Shown here: positions 1 through 6,868 of the stretch, piece by piece
Layout of the letters: each line of letters begins with the position of its first letter
Numbering within the stretch: the first letter of the stretch is position 1
Assembly: GCA_024638885.1 (NCBI GenBank)
Contig: JAHEJL010000016.1
Span: 1-36,770 of the forward strand
Direction: 5' to 3'
DNA length: 36,770 nucleotides
From: Coraliomargarita sp.
GTDB lineage: Bacteria > Verrucomicrobiota > Verrucomicrobiia > Opitutales > UBA953
Notes under the pieces: model-generated
Seen by the model: only the letters and a program-made list of their open reading frames with translations
Told to the model about the DNA's origin: nothing
Database searches by the model: none
Program-made: the position numbers and the translations under genes

Positions 1-86
1 ACGACCTTCTGGATGTCCTTGATGGACACCGCCTCGGAGGTCGAGAACAGGAGGGCCTTGATGATTTTCTTGAGGTTGAATTCCAC
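1..86 (-). CDS. scpB: ScpB, segregation and condensation protein B (N-terminal fragment, cut by window edge)
   Basis: Read on the minus strand from a GTG at 86-84, the 28 visible codons begin (V/M)EFNLKKIIKALLFSTSE and continue into a SIKDIQKVV-like segment. This is how ScpB proteins begin: the first helix of the N-terminal winged helix, with the ALLFSTSE signature. ScpB is the kleisin-associated partner of ScpA in the SMC condensin complex that organises and segregates the chromosome. The rest lies left of the window. The GTG is chosen because homology starts right at it; upstream codons stay open for a short way but are proline-rich and unlike the family. It is divergent from ilvD across about 117 bases. 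The fragment is short, so recognition rests on one motif. Confidence 0.75.
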   Translation of the reverse strand, partial: MEFNLKKIIKALLFSTSEAVSIKDIQKV

Positions 87-203
87 GGGACGGGGAGGCT
101 TAAATCGGATTGTCGGGAGCGACGGGGCGGTTCAGTGTCCGCTCCCTGCCCTCTTATTAGGGGGCGCTCACCGACTGACAACCGCAGACTTTTCACACCC
201 ATC
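87..203. promoter_or_regulatory. scpB-ilvD divergent intergenic region with an inverted repeat
   Basis: The region between the two divergent starts holds an inverted repeat: GGGAGCG at 115-121 pairs with CGCTCCC at 140-146 around an 18-base loop, extendable by two pairs if one C is bulged. A weak -10-like TATTAG lies at 155-160, just downstream, with a poor -35 partner (TTCAGT at 131-136, 18-base spacer), so transcription toward ilvD may start near 167. The repeat could be an operator or an RNA hairpin. No T-run follows it, so it is not a standard terminator. The 16 bases before the ilvD ATG contain no G and no ribosome-binding motif. Confidence 0.3.
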
Positions 204-1892
204 ATGACCGACGCCAACCACTGCCGCCAACACTCCGCCATCGTCGTGGACGGCCCCGACCGCGCCCCCAGCCGAGCCATGCTCCGGGCCGTGGGCTTCA
301 CCGACGCCGACTTCGGCAAGCCCGTCGTGGGCGTCGCCTCGACCTGGTCGATGGTGACCCCCTGCAACATGCACATCGACCGCCTCGCGGTCGAGGCCGC
401 CAAGGGCGCGGACAACGCGGGCGGCAAGGCGATCATCTTCGGCACCATCACCGTCTCGGACGGCATCTCGATGGGCACCCCCGGCATGCGCTACTCGCTC
501 GTCTCGCGCGAGATCATCGCCGACTCCGTGGAAGCCGTGACCGGCGCCGAAGGCTTCGACGGCCTCGTCACCATCGGCGGCTGCGACAAGAACATGCCCG
601 GCTGCGTGATGGCCATGGCGCGCCTCAACCGCCCTTCCGTCTTCGTCTACGGCGGCACCATCGTCCCCGGCCTGCACCGCGGCCAGTCCGCCGACATCGT
701 CACCGTGTTCGAAGCCGTCGGCAAGCACGCCGGCAAGCAGATCGGCGACGGCGAGCTCAAGGAGATCGAAGCCTGCTCCATCCCCGGCGAAGGCTCGTGC
801 GGCGGCATGTACACCGCCAACACCATGGCCTCGGCCATCGAAGCGCTCGGCCTCAGCCTGCCGGACAGCTCCGCGCAGCTCGCCAATTCCAAGGACAAGC
901 TCGCCGACTGCGAACGCGCCGGCAAGGCCGTGCTCGAGCTGCTGAAGAAGAACATCCGTCCTTCCGACATCCTTTCCAAGGAAGCCTTCGAGAACGCCAT
1001 CACCGTCGTCATCGCCCTCGGCGGCTCGACGAACGCCGTGCTCCACCTCATCGCGATGGCCCATTCCGCGGGCATCAAGCTCACCCTCGAGGACTTCGAA
1101 CGCGTCGGCCGCCGCGTGCCGGTGCTCGCCGACCTCAAGCCGAGCGGCAAGTACAACATGGCGCACTTCGTCCGCATCGGCGGCCTCCAGCCGCTGCTCA
1201 AGATGCTCCTCGATAAGGGCCTGCTCCACGGCCACTGCATGACCGTGACCGGCAAGACCGTCGCCGAGAACCTCGCGAACGTCGGCAAGTACGCCGACGA
1301 CCAGGACGTCGTCCGTCCCTTCTCCAACCCGATCAAGGCCGACAGCCACCTGCGCATCCTGCGCGGCAACCTCGCGCCCGAAGGCTCCGTCGCCAAGATC
1401 TCCGGCAAGGAAGGCAGCGCCTTCACCGGCAAGGCCATCGTCTACGAATCCGAAGAAGCGTCGCTCCGCGGCATCCTCGACGGCGAAGTGAAGGACGGCC
1501 ACGTGATCGTCATCCGCAACGAAGGCCCCAAGGGCGGCCCCGGCATGCGCGAGATGCTCGGACCCACCAGCGCGGTCATGGGCAAGGGCCTCGGCAAGAC
1601 CGTCGCCCTCATCACCGACGGACGTTTCTCCGGCGGCTCCCACGGCTTCGTGGTCGGCCACATCACCCCGGAAGCCGCCGTCGGCGGCGTGCTCGCGGTC
1701 GTGAAGAACGGCGACACCATCACCATCGACGCCCAGAAGAACGAGATCAACCTCGTCGTCCCGGCCGACGAGATCGCCGCCCGCCTCAAGTCCTGGAAGG
1801 CTTCCCCCTGCAAGGAGAAGCGCGGCACGCTGGCCAAATACGCCAAGCTCGTGTCCTCGGCCTCCGAAGGCGCCATCACCGACGGCGACTGA
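204..1892 (+). CDS. ilvD: Dihydroxy-acid dehydratase
   Basis: Catalyses dehydration of 2,3-dihydroxy-isovalerate and 2,3-dihydroxy-3-methylvalerate to the 2-oxo acids, the third common step of valine, leucine and isoleucine synthesis, in the cytoplasm. The 562-residue product has the full IlvD/Edd pattern: the first cluster ligand in TPCNMHID (Cys54), GGCDKNMPGC near residue 127, GEGSCGGMYTANTM near 199, and GGSTNAVLHL in the middle. The C-terminal swivel domain carries KGGPGMREMLGPTSA and DGRFSGGSHG. Three cysteines are placed for an Fe-S cluster. An in-frame ATG at 135 would add 23 residues unlike the family, so I start at 204, where the protein begins MTDANHCRQHS. A strong terminator follows at once, so this is probably a single-gene unit. 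Confidence 0.96.
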   Translation: MTDANHCRQHSAIVVDGPDRAPSRAMLRAVGFTDADFGKPVVGVASTWSMVTPCNMHIDRLAVEAAKGADNAGGKAIIFGTITVSDGISMGTPGMRYSLVSREIIADSVEAVTGAEGFDGLVTIGGCDKNMPGCVMAMARLNRPSVFVYGGTIVPGLHRGQSADIVTVFEAVGKHAGKQIGDGELKEIEACSIPGEGSCGGMYTANTMASAIEALGLSLPDSSAQLANSKDKLADCERAGKAVLELLKKNIRPSDILSKEAFENAITVVIALGGSTNAVLHLIAMAHSAGIKLTLEDFERVGRRVPVLADLKPSGKYNMAHFVRIGGLQPLLKMLLDKGLLHGHCMTVTGKTVAENLANVGKYADDQDVVRPFSNPIKADSHLRILRGNLAPEGSVAKISGKEGSAFTGKAIVYESEEASLRGILDGEVKDGHVIVIRNEGPKGGPGMREMLGPTSAVMGKGLGKTVALITDGRFSGGSHGFVVGHITPEAAVGGVLAVVKNGDTITIDAQKNEINLVVPADEIAARLKSWKASPCKEKRGTLAKYAKLVSSASEGAITDGD

Positions 1893-1913
1893 GGGATTTA
1901 CTGAGCGGAAATG

Positions 1914-1947
1914 AAAGGGCGGACGCCTCGGCGGACCGCCCTTTTTG
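1914..1947 (+). terminator. Rho-independent terminator of ilvD
   Basis: AAAGGGCGG at 1914-1922 pairs perfectly with CCGCCCTTT at 1936-1944; the 13-base loop can form a further CGCC/GGCG stem. A T-run covers 1942-1946. It begins 21 bases after the ilvD stop codon. Its presence also argues against an ATG at 1911 as the pgi start, because that codon would lie at the base of the stem. Confidence 0.9.
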
Positions 1948-1982
1948 TTGCCAAAGCGGGTCGCGGCGGGGAAAACTACCCT
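1948..1982 (+). promoter_or_regulatory. Candidate pgi promoter, overlapping the terminator tail
   Basis: TTGCCA at 1948-1953 starts directly after the T-run of the ilvD terminator, 38 bases before the GTG of pgi. A-rich and CTACCCT sequence sits just before the start: AAAACT at 1972-1977 with an 18-base spacer, or TACCCT at 1977-1982 with a spacer of 23, too long for a normal promoter. If the first pairing is right, transcription begins a few bases or fewer before the start codon. Inferred from position and partial consensus only. Confidence 0.35.
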
Positions 1983-1985
1983 ACC

Positions 1986-3563
1986 GTGGCCAACTCCTTC
2001 GACCTCTTCCGGAAGCAGCTCCAGAACTTCCCCGAACTCGGCATCTCGCTCGACTTCAGCCGCGCGCCCGCGCCGGCCGGCTTCGAGGAGAAGATGGCCC
2101 CGGCCCTCGCCAAGGCGTTCGCCGACATGGCCGCGCTCGAGAAGGGCGCCGTCGCCAATCCGGACGAGAAGCGCATGGTCGGCCACTACTGGCTGCGCGC
2201 GCCGGAGCTCGCGCCCGACGCGAAGATCGCCGCCGAAGTGAAGGCCGCCGTCGACGCCATCGCCGGCTTCGCCGCCCAGGTCCACGCCGGCCAGGTCAAG
2301 GGCGCCGCCGGTAAGTTCACCGACCTCCTCTGCATCGGCATCGGCGGTTCGGCGCTCGGTCCGCAGTTCGTCGCCGACGCGCTCGGCGGCAAGGCCGACA
2401 AGCTCCGCGTCCACTTCATCGACAACACCGACCCCGACGGCATCGACCGCGTGTTCGACACGCTGGGCGCGCGCCTCGGCACGACGCTCGCGATCGTGAC
2501 GTCGAAGTCCGGCAGCACCCCGGAGCCGCGCAACGGCCAGCTCGAAGCCGCGCTCCGCTGGAAGCAGGCCGGCCTCTCCTTCCCCGCCCACGCCGTCGCC
2601 GTCACCGGCGAAGGCAGCCAGCTCGACCAGGTCGCCGTCGCCGAGAAGTGGCTCGCCCGCTTCCCGATGTGGGATTGGGTCGGCGGCCGCACCAGCGAGA
2701 TCGGCCCGGTCGGCCTCCTCCCCGCCGCGCTGCAGGGCATCGATATCCGCGGCCTGCTCGCAGGCGCCCGCGCCATGGACGCGCTCACCCGCGTGCCCGA
2801 CGCGCAGAAGAACCCCGCCGCCGCGCTCGCGCTGGCCTGGCATCACCTCACCGAAGGCCGCGGCACCAAGGCCATGGTCGTGCTGCCTTACAAGGACCGC
2901 CTCCTCCTCTTCTCCCGCTACCTCCAGCAGCTCGTCATGGAGTCGCTCGGCAAGGAGCTCGACCTCCAGGGCCGCAAGGTGCTGCAGGGCCTGACCGTCT
3001 ACGGCAACAAGGGTTCGACCGACCAGCACGCCTACGTGCAGCAGCTCCGCGACGGTGTGAATAACTTTTTCGCGGTCTTCATCGAAGTCCTCAAGGACCG
3101 CGAAGGCGGCTCGCTCGAAGTCGAGCCCGGCGTCACCTCCGGCGACTACCTGCAGGCCTTCCTGCTGGGCACCCGCGAAGCCCTGTCCGGCAGCGGCCGC
3201 GCCAACATCACCATCACCATCAACCAGGTGGACGCCCATGCCGTGGGCATGCTGATCGCGCTCTTCGAACGCGCCGTCGGCCTGTACGCCAACCTGCTCG
3301 GCATCAACGCCTACCACCAGCCCGGCGTCGAAGCCGGCAAGAAGGCCGCCTCGGAGACCCTGAAACTCCGCGCCGCCGCCCTCGCCGCCTTGGCCAAGTC
3401 GAAGGGCAAATGGCTCTCCGTCTCGCAGGTTTGCGAGGAAATTGCACTTGAGGGTAAGGAGGAATTGGTCTTTAAAGTCCTCCTGCACGTTTCGTCCAAC
3501 CCCGGTGCGATTTCCCGTCAGGATTCTCCTGATCCCGGGAAGACCCTCTTCCGCCATTCTTAA
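1986..3563 (+). CDS. pgi: Glucose-6-phosphate isomerase with a C-terminal extension
   Basis: Interconverts glucose 6-phosphate and fructose 6-phosphate in glycolysis and gluconeogenesis. The 525-residue product has both SIS domains: [13 protein letters not shown] at 117-129, [14 protein letters not shown] at 172-185, [11 protein letters not shown] at 233-243 and [16 protein letters not shown] at 342-357. The catalytic residues are in place (Glu319 in VMESLGK, His348 in DQHAY, Lys452 in GVEAGKK). About 55 residues follow the usual end of the enzyme; residues 475-512 ([12 protein letters not shown], then a helix and SNPGAISR) look like a small winged-helix-type module. I use the GTG at 1986 because the only upstream ATG lies in the ilvD terminator and the residues it would add are unrelated to the family. 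Confidence 0.93.
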   Translation: MANSFDLFRKQLQNFPELGISLDFSRAPAPAGFEEKMAPALAKAFADMAALEKGAVANPDEKRMVGHYWLRAPELAPDAKIAAEVKAAVDAIAGFAAQVHAGQVKGAAGKFTDLLCIGIGGSALGPQFVADALGGKADKLRVHFIDNTDPDGIDRVFDTLGARLGTTLAIVTSKSGSTPEPRNGQLEAALRWKQAGLSFPAHAVAVTGEGSQLDQVAVAEKWLARFPMWDWVGGRTSEIGPVGLLPAALQGIDIRGLLAGARAMDALTRVPDAQKNPAAALALAWHHLTEGRGTKAMVVLPYKDRLLLFSRYLQQLVMESLGKELDLQGRKVLQGLTVYGNKGSTDQHAYVQQLRDGVNNFFAVFIEVLKDREGGSLEVEPGVTSGDYLQAFLLGTREALSGSGRANITITINQVDAHAVGMLIALFERAVGLYANLLGINAYHQPGVEAGKKAASETLKLRAAALAALAKSKGKWLSVSQVCEEIALEGKEELVFKVLLHVSSNPGAISRQDSPDPGKTLFRHS

Positions 3564-3583
3564 CCCCTCAATTCCCCTACCCC

Positions 3584-4531
3584 ATGAACAAGAAGCTTAA
3601 CGCCTTCCTCCGCATCCTGACCGCCGTCGCCGCCGTCGCCGCCGTCGTGTTCGCCTTCCTGCTGAAAGGCAAGATGGACGCCGCCCTGACGAAGACCGCC
3701 TGGGCCGTCACCGATGCCGAAGTCAAGGCCGGCAAGGACTTCGACGCCCGCATGACGTCCCTCTCCACGGTGTCCGCCCTGCTGGACTCCAAGCGCAAGT
3801 CCATCGCCGACCTCGAGCTCGCCAAGAAGGACCTCCAGGCCGACGTCGCCGACAAGAAGACCAAGATCGAAGGCCTCACCAAGGCCAACACCGACCTCGA
3901 AGGCGAACGCGCCGAGCTCACCCGCAAGCGCGACGAACTCGCCGCCCAGCTCACCGACGCCAACAGCAAGAAGGACGGCGCCATCGCCGAACTCGCCACC
4001 GCCAAGGAAGAACTCGTGAAGGCCACCGAAAAGGCCGCCGGCATGTTCACCAAGGAACAGCTCGCCGAGATCGAGACCAAGGCCACCAAGGCCGAAGAGA
4101 AGGCCGAACTCATCCGCAGCAAGTACGCCGCCCTCCATGGCAAGGTCTCCCTCGCGATGGAAAACAACCCGGCCCCCTTCGGCTTCCCCCGCGACCCGCT
4201 CGGCGAAGCCCCGAAGCCCGGTGAAGCCCCGGTGGCCAACGTCGCCGCCGCCGTGGAAGCCGTCTCGGACAACGTCCTGACCAACGTCCTCGCCCTCGAC
4301 GCCAAGTCCGGCATCGTCGCCTTCTCGGTCGGCGAAGCCAACGGCATCAAGGAGAAGTCCGTCTTCGACGTGAAGGTCGCCGGCAAGAAGGTCGGCCGCG
4401 TCGTCATCTCGTCCGTCAAGGGCGCCCTCTCCTTCGGCCAGCTCCAGCCGGACAAGGAACTCGACCTCCGCGCCATCTCGAACGCCGGCGCCGTCTCCCT
4501 CGTTCCGTCCACCAAGCTCGCCAGCAACTGA
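3584..4531 (+). CDS. Membrane-anchored coiled-coil protein of unknown function
   Basis: I do not recognise a named family. The 315-residue product has a hydrophobic N-terminal segment (about residues 10-28) with a lysine before it, so it is probably inner-membrane anchored with the bulk outside the cytoplasm. Residues of about 60-190 are a long heptad-like coiled coil rich in K, E, D and A. A proline-rich linker follows (PAPFGFPRDPLGEAPKPGEAP region), then a compact C-terminal domain of about 85 residues with alternating beta-type stretches (GIVAFSVGEANGIKEKSVFDV, KKVGRVVI) that resembles a small beta-barrel. It shares one base with the next gene, a lipoprotein. The 30 bases before the ATG contain no G. 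A structural envelope role is plausible but unproven. Confidence 0.8.
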   Translation: MNKKLNAFLRILTAVAAVAAVVFAFLLKGKMDAALTKTAWAVTDAEVKAGKDFDARMTSLSTVSALLDSKRKSIADLELAKKDLQADVADKKTKIEGLTKANTDLEGERAELTRKRDELAAQLTDANSKKDGAIAELATAKEELVKATEKAAGMFTKEQLAEIETKATKAEEKAELIRSKYAALHGKVSLAMENNPAPFGFPRDPLGEAPKPGEAPVANVAAAVEAVSDNVLTNVLALDAKSGIVAFSVGEANGIKEKSVFDVKVAGKKVGRVVISSVKGALSFGQLQPDKELDLRAISNAGAVSLVPSTKLASN

Positions 4532-4701
4532 TGTCCGGCCGCACGCTCATCGCCCTCGCCCTCCTCGCCTGCCTCCTGGGCCTGGCCGGATGTGAGACCG
4601 TCGAAAAGCCGGCCGACTCCATGCTGCCTCAGTCTCAGCCTGCCAGCTGGCAGGGCGGCCTCCCGGGCGTGTCCACGCCGGGCGCCGGCTACCGCCGCTG
4701 A
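4531..4701 (+). CDS. Small lipoprotein, 56 residues
   Basis: A short gene with a clear lipoprotein signal: Met-Ser-Gly-Arg, a Leu/Ala-rich core, then the lipobox LAGC with Cys21 as the predicted lipidated residue. The mature part is only about 36 residues (CETVEKPADSMLPQSQPAS, then a glycine- and proline-rich tail ending in Tyr-Arg-Arg). The ATG overlaps the stop of the coiled-coil gene by one base (TGATG), and its own stop overlaps the rsmI start in the same way. This places it inside a translationally coupled run and supports it as a real gene. Function unknown. It may partner with the membrane-anchored protein before it, as tiny lipoproteins often accompany envelope proteins, but that is inference. 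Confidence 0.75.
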   Translation: MSGRTLIALALLACLLGLAGCETVEKPADSMLPQSQPASWQGGLPGVSTPGAGYRR

Positions 4702-5429
4702 TGTCGTCGCCCGACGCAGGTGCCTCCGGCCGCCCGCAAGGTCCGACCGGCAGGCTCTGGGTCGTGGCGACGCCTTTGGGCAACCTCGGTGACATCACCG
4801 CCCGCGCCCGCGAAGCCATCGCGGAGTGCGACCTGGTCGCCTGCGAAGACACGCGCGTGACCGGCGGCCTGCTCCGTCACCTCGCGATCTCGAAGCCGAT
4901 GCTCGCCTACCACGAGCACAACGAGAAGGACGCCGCCGTGCTGATCGCCGACAAGGTGGCCGGCGGCGCCAAGATCGCCCTGATCACCGACGCCGGCACG
5001 CCGGGCATCAGCGACCCCGGCTTCCGCGTCACCCGCGAATGCCGCCGCCGCGGGCTCACCGTGACGCCGCTCCCCGGACCTTGCGCGATCGTCGCCCTGC
5101 TTTCCGCTTCCGGCCTGCCGACCAACGCCTTCCGCTTCGTGGGCTTCCTGGCCCCGAAGTCCGCCGCCCGCCGCCGCTTCCTCGAAGGCCTCAAGGCCGC
5201 GGACGAGACGGTGGTGCTGCACGAATCCTGCCACCGCATCGGCGACTTCCTGGACGAGATGCTCGAGATCCTGGGACCGGCGCGCGTCGTCTGCGTCGGC
5301 CGCGAACTCACGAAGCTGCATGAGACGATCCGCACGGCGCCCTTGGCCGAGCTGGTCCCGGCGCTGAAGAACGGTTCGCTCAAGGGCGAGTTCACCGTGG
5401 CGATCGCCCCGGCCGAGTTCGTCCTCTGA
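4701..5429 (+). CDS. rsmI: 16S rRNA (cytidine-1402 2'-O) methyltransferase
   Basis: RsmI uses S-adenosylmethionine to methylate the ribose of C1402 of 16S rRNA in the decoding centre. The 242-residue product has the tetrapyrrole-methylase fold pattern of this family: WVVATPLGNLGDIT at 20-33, CEDTR at 48-52, AYHEHNE near 69-75, ITDAGTPGISDPG at 95-107, TPLPGPCAIVAALS-like sequence at 122-136 and GFLAPKSAARR near 148-158. About 15 extra N-terminal residues precede the domain. The ATG is used because it forms a TGATG overlap with the lipoprotein gene, though a start inside the first 20 residues cannot be excluded. Length matches the shorter RsmI proteins. Confidence 0.93.
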   Translation: MSSPDAGASGRPQGPTGRLWVVATPLGNLGDITARAREAIAECDLVACEDTRVTGGLLRHLAISKPMLAYHEHNEKDAAVLIADKVAGGAKIALITDAGTPGISDPGFRVTRECRRRGLTVTPLPGPCAIVALLSASGLPTNAFRFVGFLAPKSAARRRFLEGLKAADETVVLHESCHRIGDFLDEMLEILGPARVVCVGRELTKLHETIRTAPLAELVPALKNGSLKGEFTVAIAPAEFVL

Positions 5430-5461
5430 CGCTTATCGTGGGTTGACCAGACCGCCCGGTC

Positions 5462-5479
5462 GGCCGCATCCTTGCGGCC
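5462..5479 (+). promoter_or_regulatory. Perfect hairpin directly before a start codon
   Basis: GGCCGCA at 5462-5468 pairs exactly with TGCGGCC at 5473-5479 around TCCT. The stem ends one base before the ATG at 5481, where a ribosome-binding site would normally sit. No T-run follows, so it is not a terminator. It could restrict ribosome access, or protect or mark the 5' end of the transcript. This is structural observation only. Confidence 0.35.
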
Positions 5480-5480
5480 A

Positions 5481-6092
5481 ATGGCGGGTTTCGACGACAG
5501 TCTGGTCCGCGAGTATTTCGAGATGAACGGCTTCTTCGTGCGGCAGTCCCGCAAGTACGCCGTCCAATCCCGCAGGAAACGCGCCGACGAAGAAGGCGAC
5601 CTGCTGGTGATCAATCCCTCGCCCCGGCGCGGCGGCGAGATGCCCTTCCAGCTGTTCAGCTCCGACCTGCCCGGCCTCGGCGCCGCCGTCGTGGCGGTGA
5701 AGGCCTGGCATACGACCAAGGCGATCACGCCGACGATGATCAAGAAAGGCGACCTGCTGGAGTTCGTGCGCAAGGAAGCGGTCGAAGCCGCCAAGGAGGC
5801 GTTCGCCGACCTCACCCCGACCGAGGGCCAGCCGCTGGCGAAAGTACTGGTGCTGCCCGGCATCCCGGCCACCGAGCCGCAGCGCTCCGAGAGCATCACC
5901 CTGCTCCGCGAGAGCGGCGTCGACCACGTCCTGACGTTCCGGACCATCCTCGAGAACCTCGTCCAGGCGGTCGAATCGAACCAGAGCTACGCGAAATCCG
6001 ACACCTTGCAGTTGCTCCGCCTGCTCCGAGTCTACGATATGGTCAAAGCCGCCCAGCTCGAACTGTTCGGCACCGCCACCCCTCCGAAGTGA
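5481..6092 (+). CDS. Conserved-looking protein with PD-(D/E)XK nuclease-like N-terminal pattern
   Basis: I cannot name the family. Of 203 residues, the first 80 follow the layout of restriction-endonuclease-like folds: a helix (DDSLVREYFEMNGFFVR), a basic stretch, then EEGDLLVINP with Glu38 and Asp40 on a predicted beta-strand, and AAVVAVKAWHT with Lys74 on the next strand. In active members the second strand reads E-x-K, but here the acidic position is not obvious (AVK), so the protein may be inactive or the match superficial. Residues 95-125 are helical, followed by PLAKVLVLPGIPATEPQ and SGVDHVLTFRTILENLV, which resembles a Rossmann-like tail. A TTG at 5472 would add three residues but lies in the hairpin. 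The stop overlaps the lpxA start by four bases. Confidence 0.75.
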   Translation: MAGFDDSLVREYFEMNGFFVRQSRKYAVQSRRKRADEEGDLLVINPSPRRGGEMPFQLFSSDLPGLGAAVVAVKAWHTTKAITPTMIKKGDLLEFVRKEAVEAAKEAFADLTPTEGQPLAKVLVLPGIPATEPQRSESITLLRESGVDHVLTFRTILENLVQAVESNQSYAKSDTLQLLRLLRVYDMVKAAQLELFGTATPPK

Positions 6093-6868
6093 TCCACCCT
6101 TCCGCCCAGGTCCATCCGTCCGCCCAGCTCGCCCCCGACGTCGAGGTGGGCCCGTTCGCGATCGTCGAAGCCGGCGCGAAGCTCGGCGCCGGCTGCCGCC
6201 TCGCGGCCCATGCCATCGTCAAGGCCCGCGCCGAACTCGGCGTCGGCGTGCGCGTCGACCATTTCGCGGTCGTCGGCGGCGACCCGCAGGACCTCTCCTT
6301 CGATCCGGCCACGGAGTCCGGCACGTTCGTCGGCGACCGCACGGTCATCCGCGAGCATGTCACGATCCATCGCGCCACCAAGGCCGGCGAACGCACGCTC
6401 ATCGGGGCCGACGGCCTCCTGATGGCCGGCAGCCACGTCGCCCATGACTGCGTGCTCGGCGCGCACGTCATCCTCGCCAACGGCTGCATGCTCGGCGGGC
6501 ACGTCCACGTCGGCGACAAGGCCTTCGTCAGCGGCGGCGTCGCGGTCCACCAGTTCTGCCGCATCGGCGGCGGCGCGCTCGTCTCCGGCAACGCCGTCAT
6601 CACCGAGGACGTCCCGCCGAACGCGCTCGCGCACGGCCGCAACCTCGTCGCCGGGCTCAACCTCATCGGCCTGCGCCGTCGCACCGTGCCGGCCCCGGCG
6701 GTCGCGGAGCTCAAGCGCGCCTACCACGCCGTCTACGCCACCTTCGGAGCCTGTCCGACGCTCGCCCAGCAGGCGTTGGCGACGGGTGGCTACGAGACCG
6801 CGGAAGCGCGCGACTTCCTGAACTTCTTCCTCGGCGGCAAGCGTGGCCGCTTCGCCTCGCCCGAATGA
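6089..6868 (+). CDS. lpxA: Acyl-ACP--UDP-N-acetylglucosamine O-acyltransferase
   Basis: First enzyme of lipid A synthesis: transfers a hydroxyacyl chain from ACP to the 3-position of UDP-GlcNAc. The 259-residue product starts at once with hexapeptide repeats (IHPSAQVHPSAQLAPDVEVG) that form the left-handed beta-helix, and has the family marks VGGDPQDLSF near 62-71, TVIREHVTIHRAT at 85-97, LLMAGSHVAHDC with catalytic His119, and GGGVAVHQF-like sequence near 149-156. The C-terminal helical part (GLNLIGLRRR onward) is present. The GTG start overlaps the previous stop (GTGA), suggesting coupled translation. Its presence shows an LPS-type outer membrane. No lpxC, fabZ or lpxB lies next to it, unlike the usual proteobacterial cluster. 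Confidence 0.95.
   Translation: MIHPSAQVHPSAQLAPDVEVGPFAIVEAGAKLGAGCRLAAHAIVKARAELGVGVRVDHFAVVGGDPQDLSFDPATESGTFVGDRTVIREHVTIHRATKAGERTLIGADGLLMAGSHVAHDCVLGAHVILANGCMLGGHVHVGDKAFVSGGVAVHQFCRIGGGALVSGNAVITEDVPPNALAHGRNLVAGLNLIGLRRRTVPAPAVAELKRAYHAVYATFGACPTLAQQALATGGYETAEARDFLNFFLGGKRGRFASPE

Noticed and set aside
135..203. A 23-residue N-terminal extension of IlvD from ATG 135
   Set aside because: The residues are Arg/Pro-rich and non-family-like, and the region holds the candidate promoter elements.
1911..1985. An in-frame ATG 25 codons upstream of the chosen pgi start
   Set aside because: It lies at the base of the ilvD terminator hairpin, and the added residues do not resemble the family.
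168..3557. A minus-strand reading frame of over 1,100 codons antisense to ilvD and pgi
   Set aside because: Composition is Gly/Val/Asp/Ala/Arg-rich with no domain pattern. It mirrors the strong G/C third-position bias of the real plus-strand genes and crosses the ilvD terminator.
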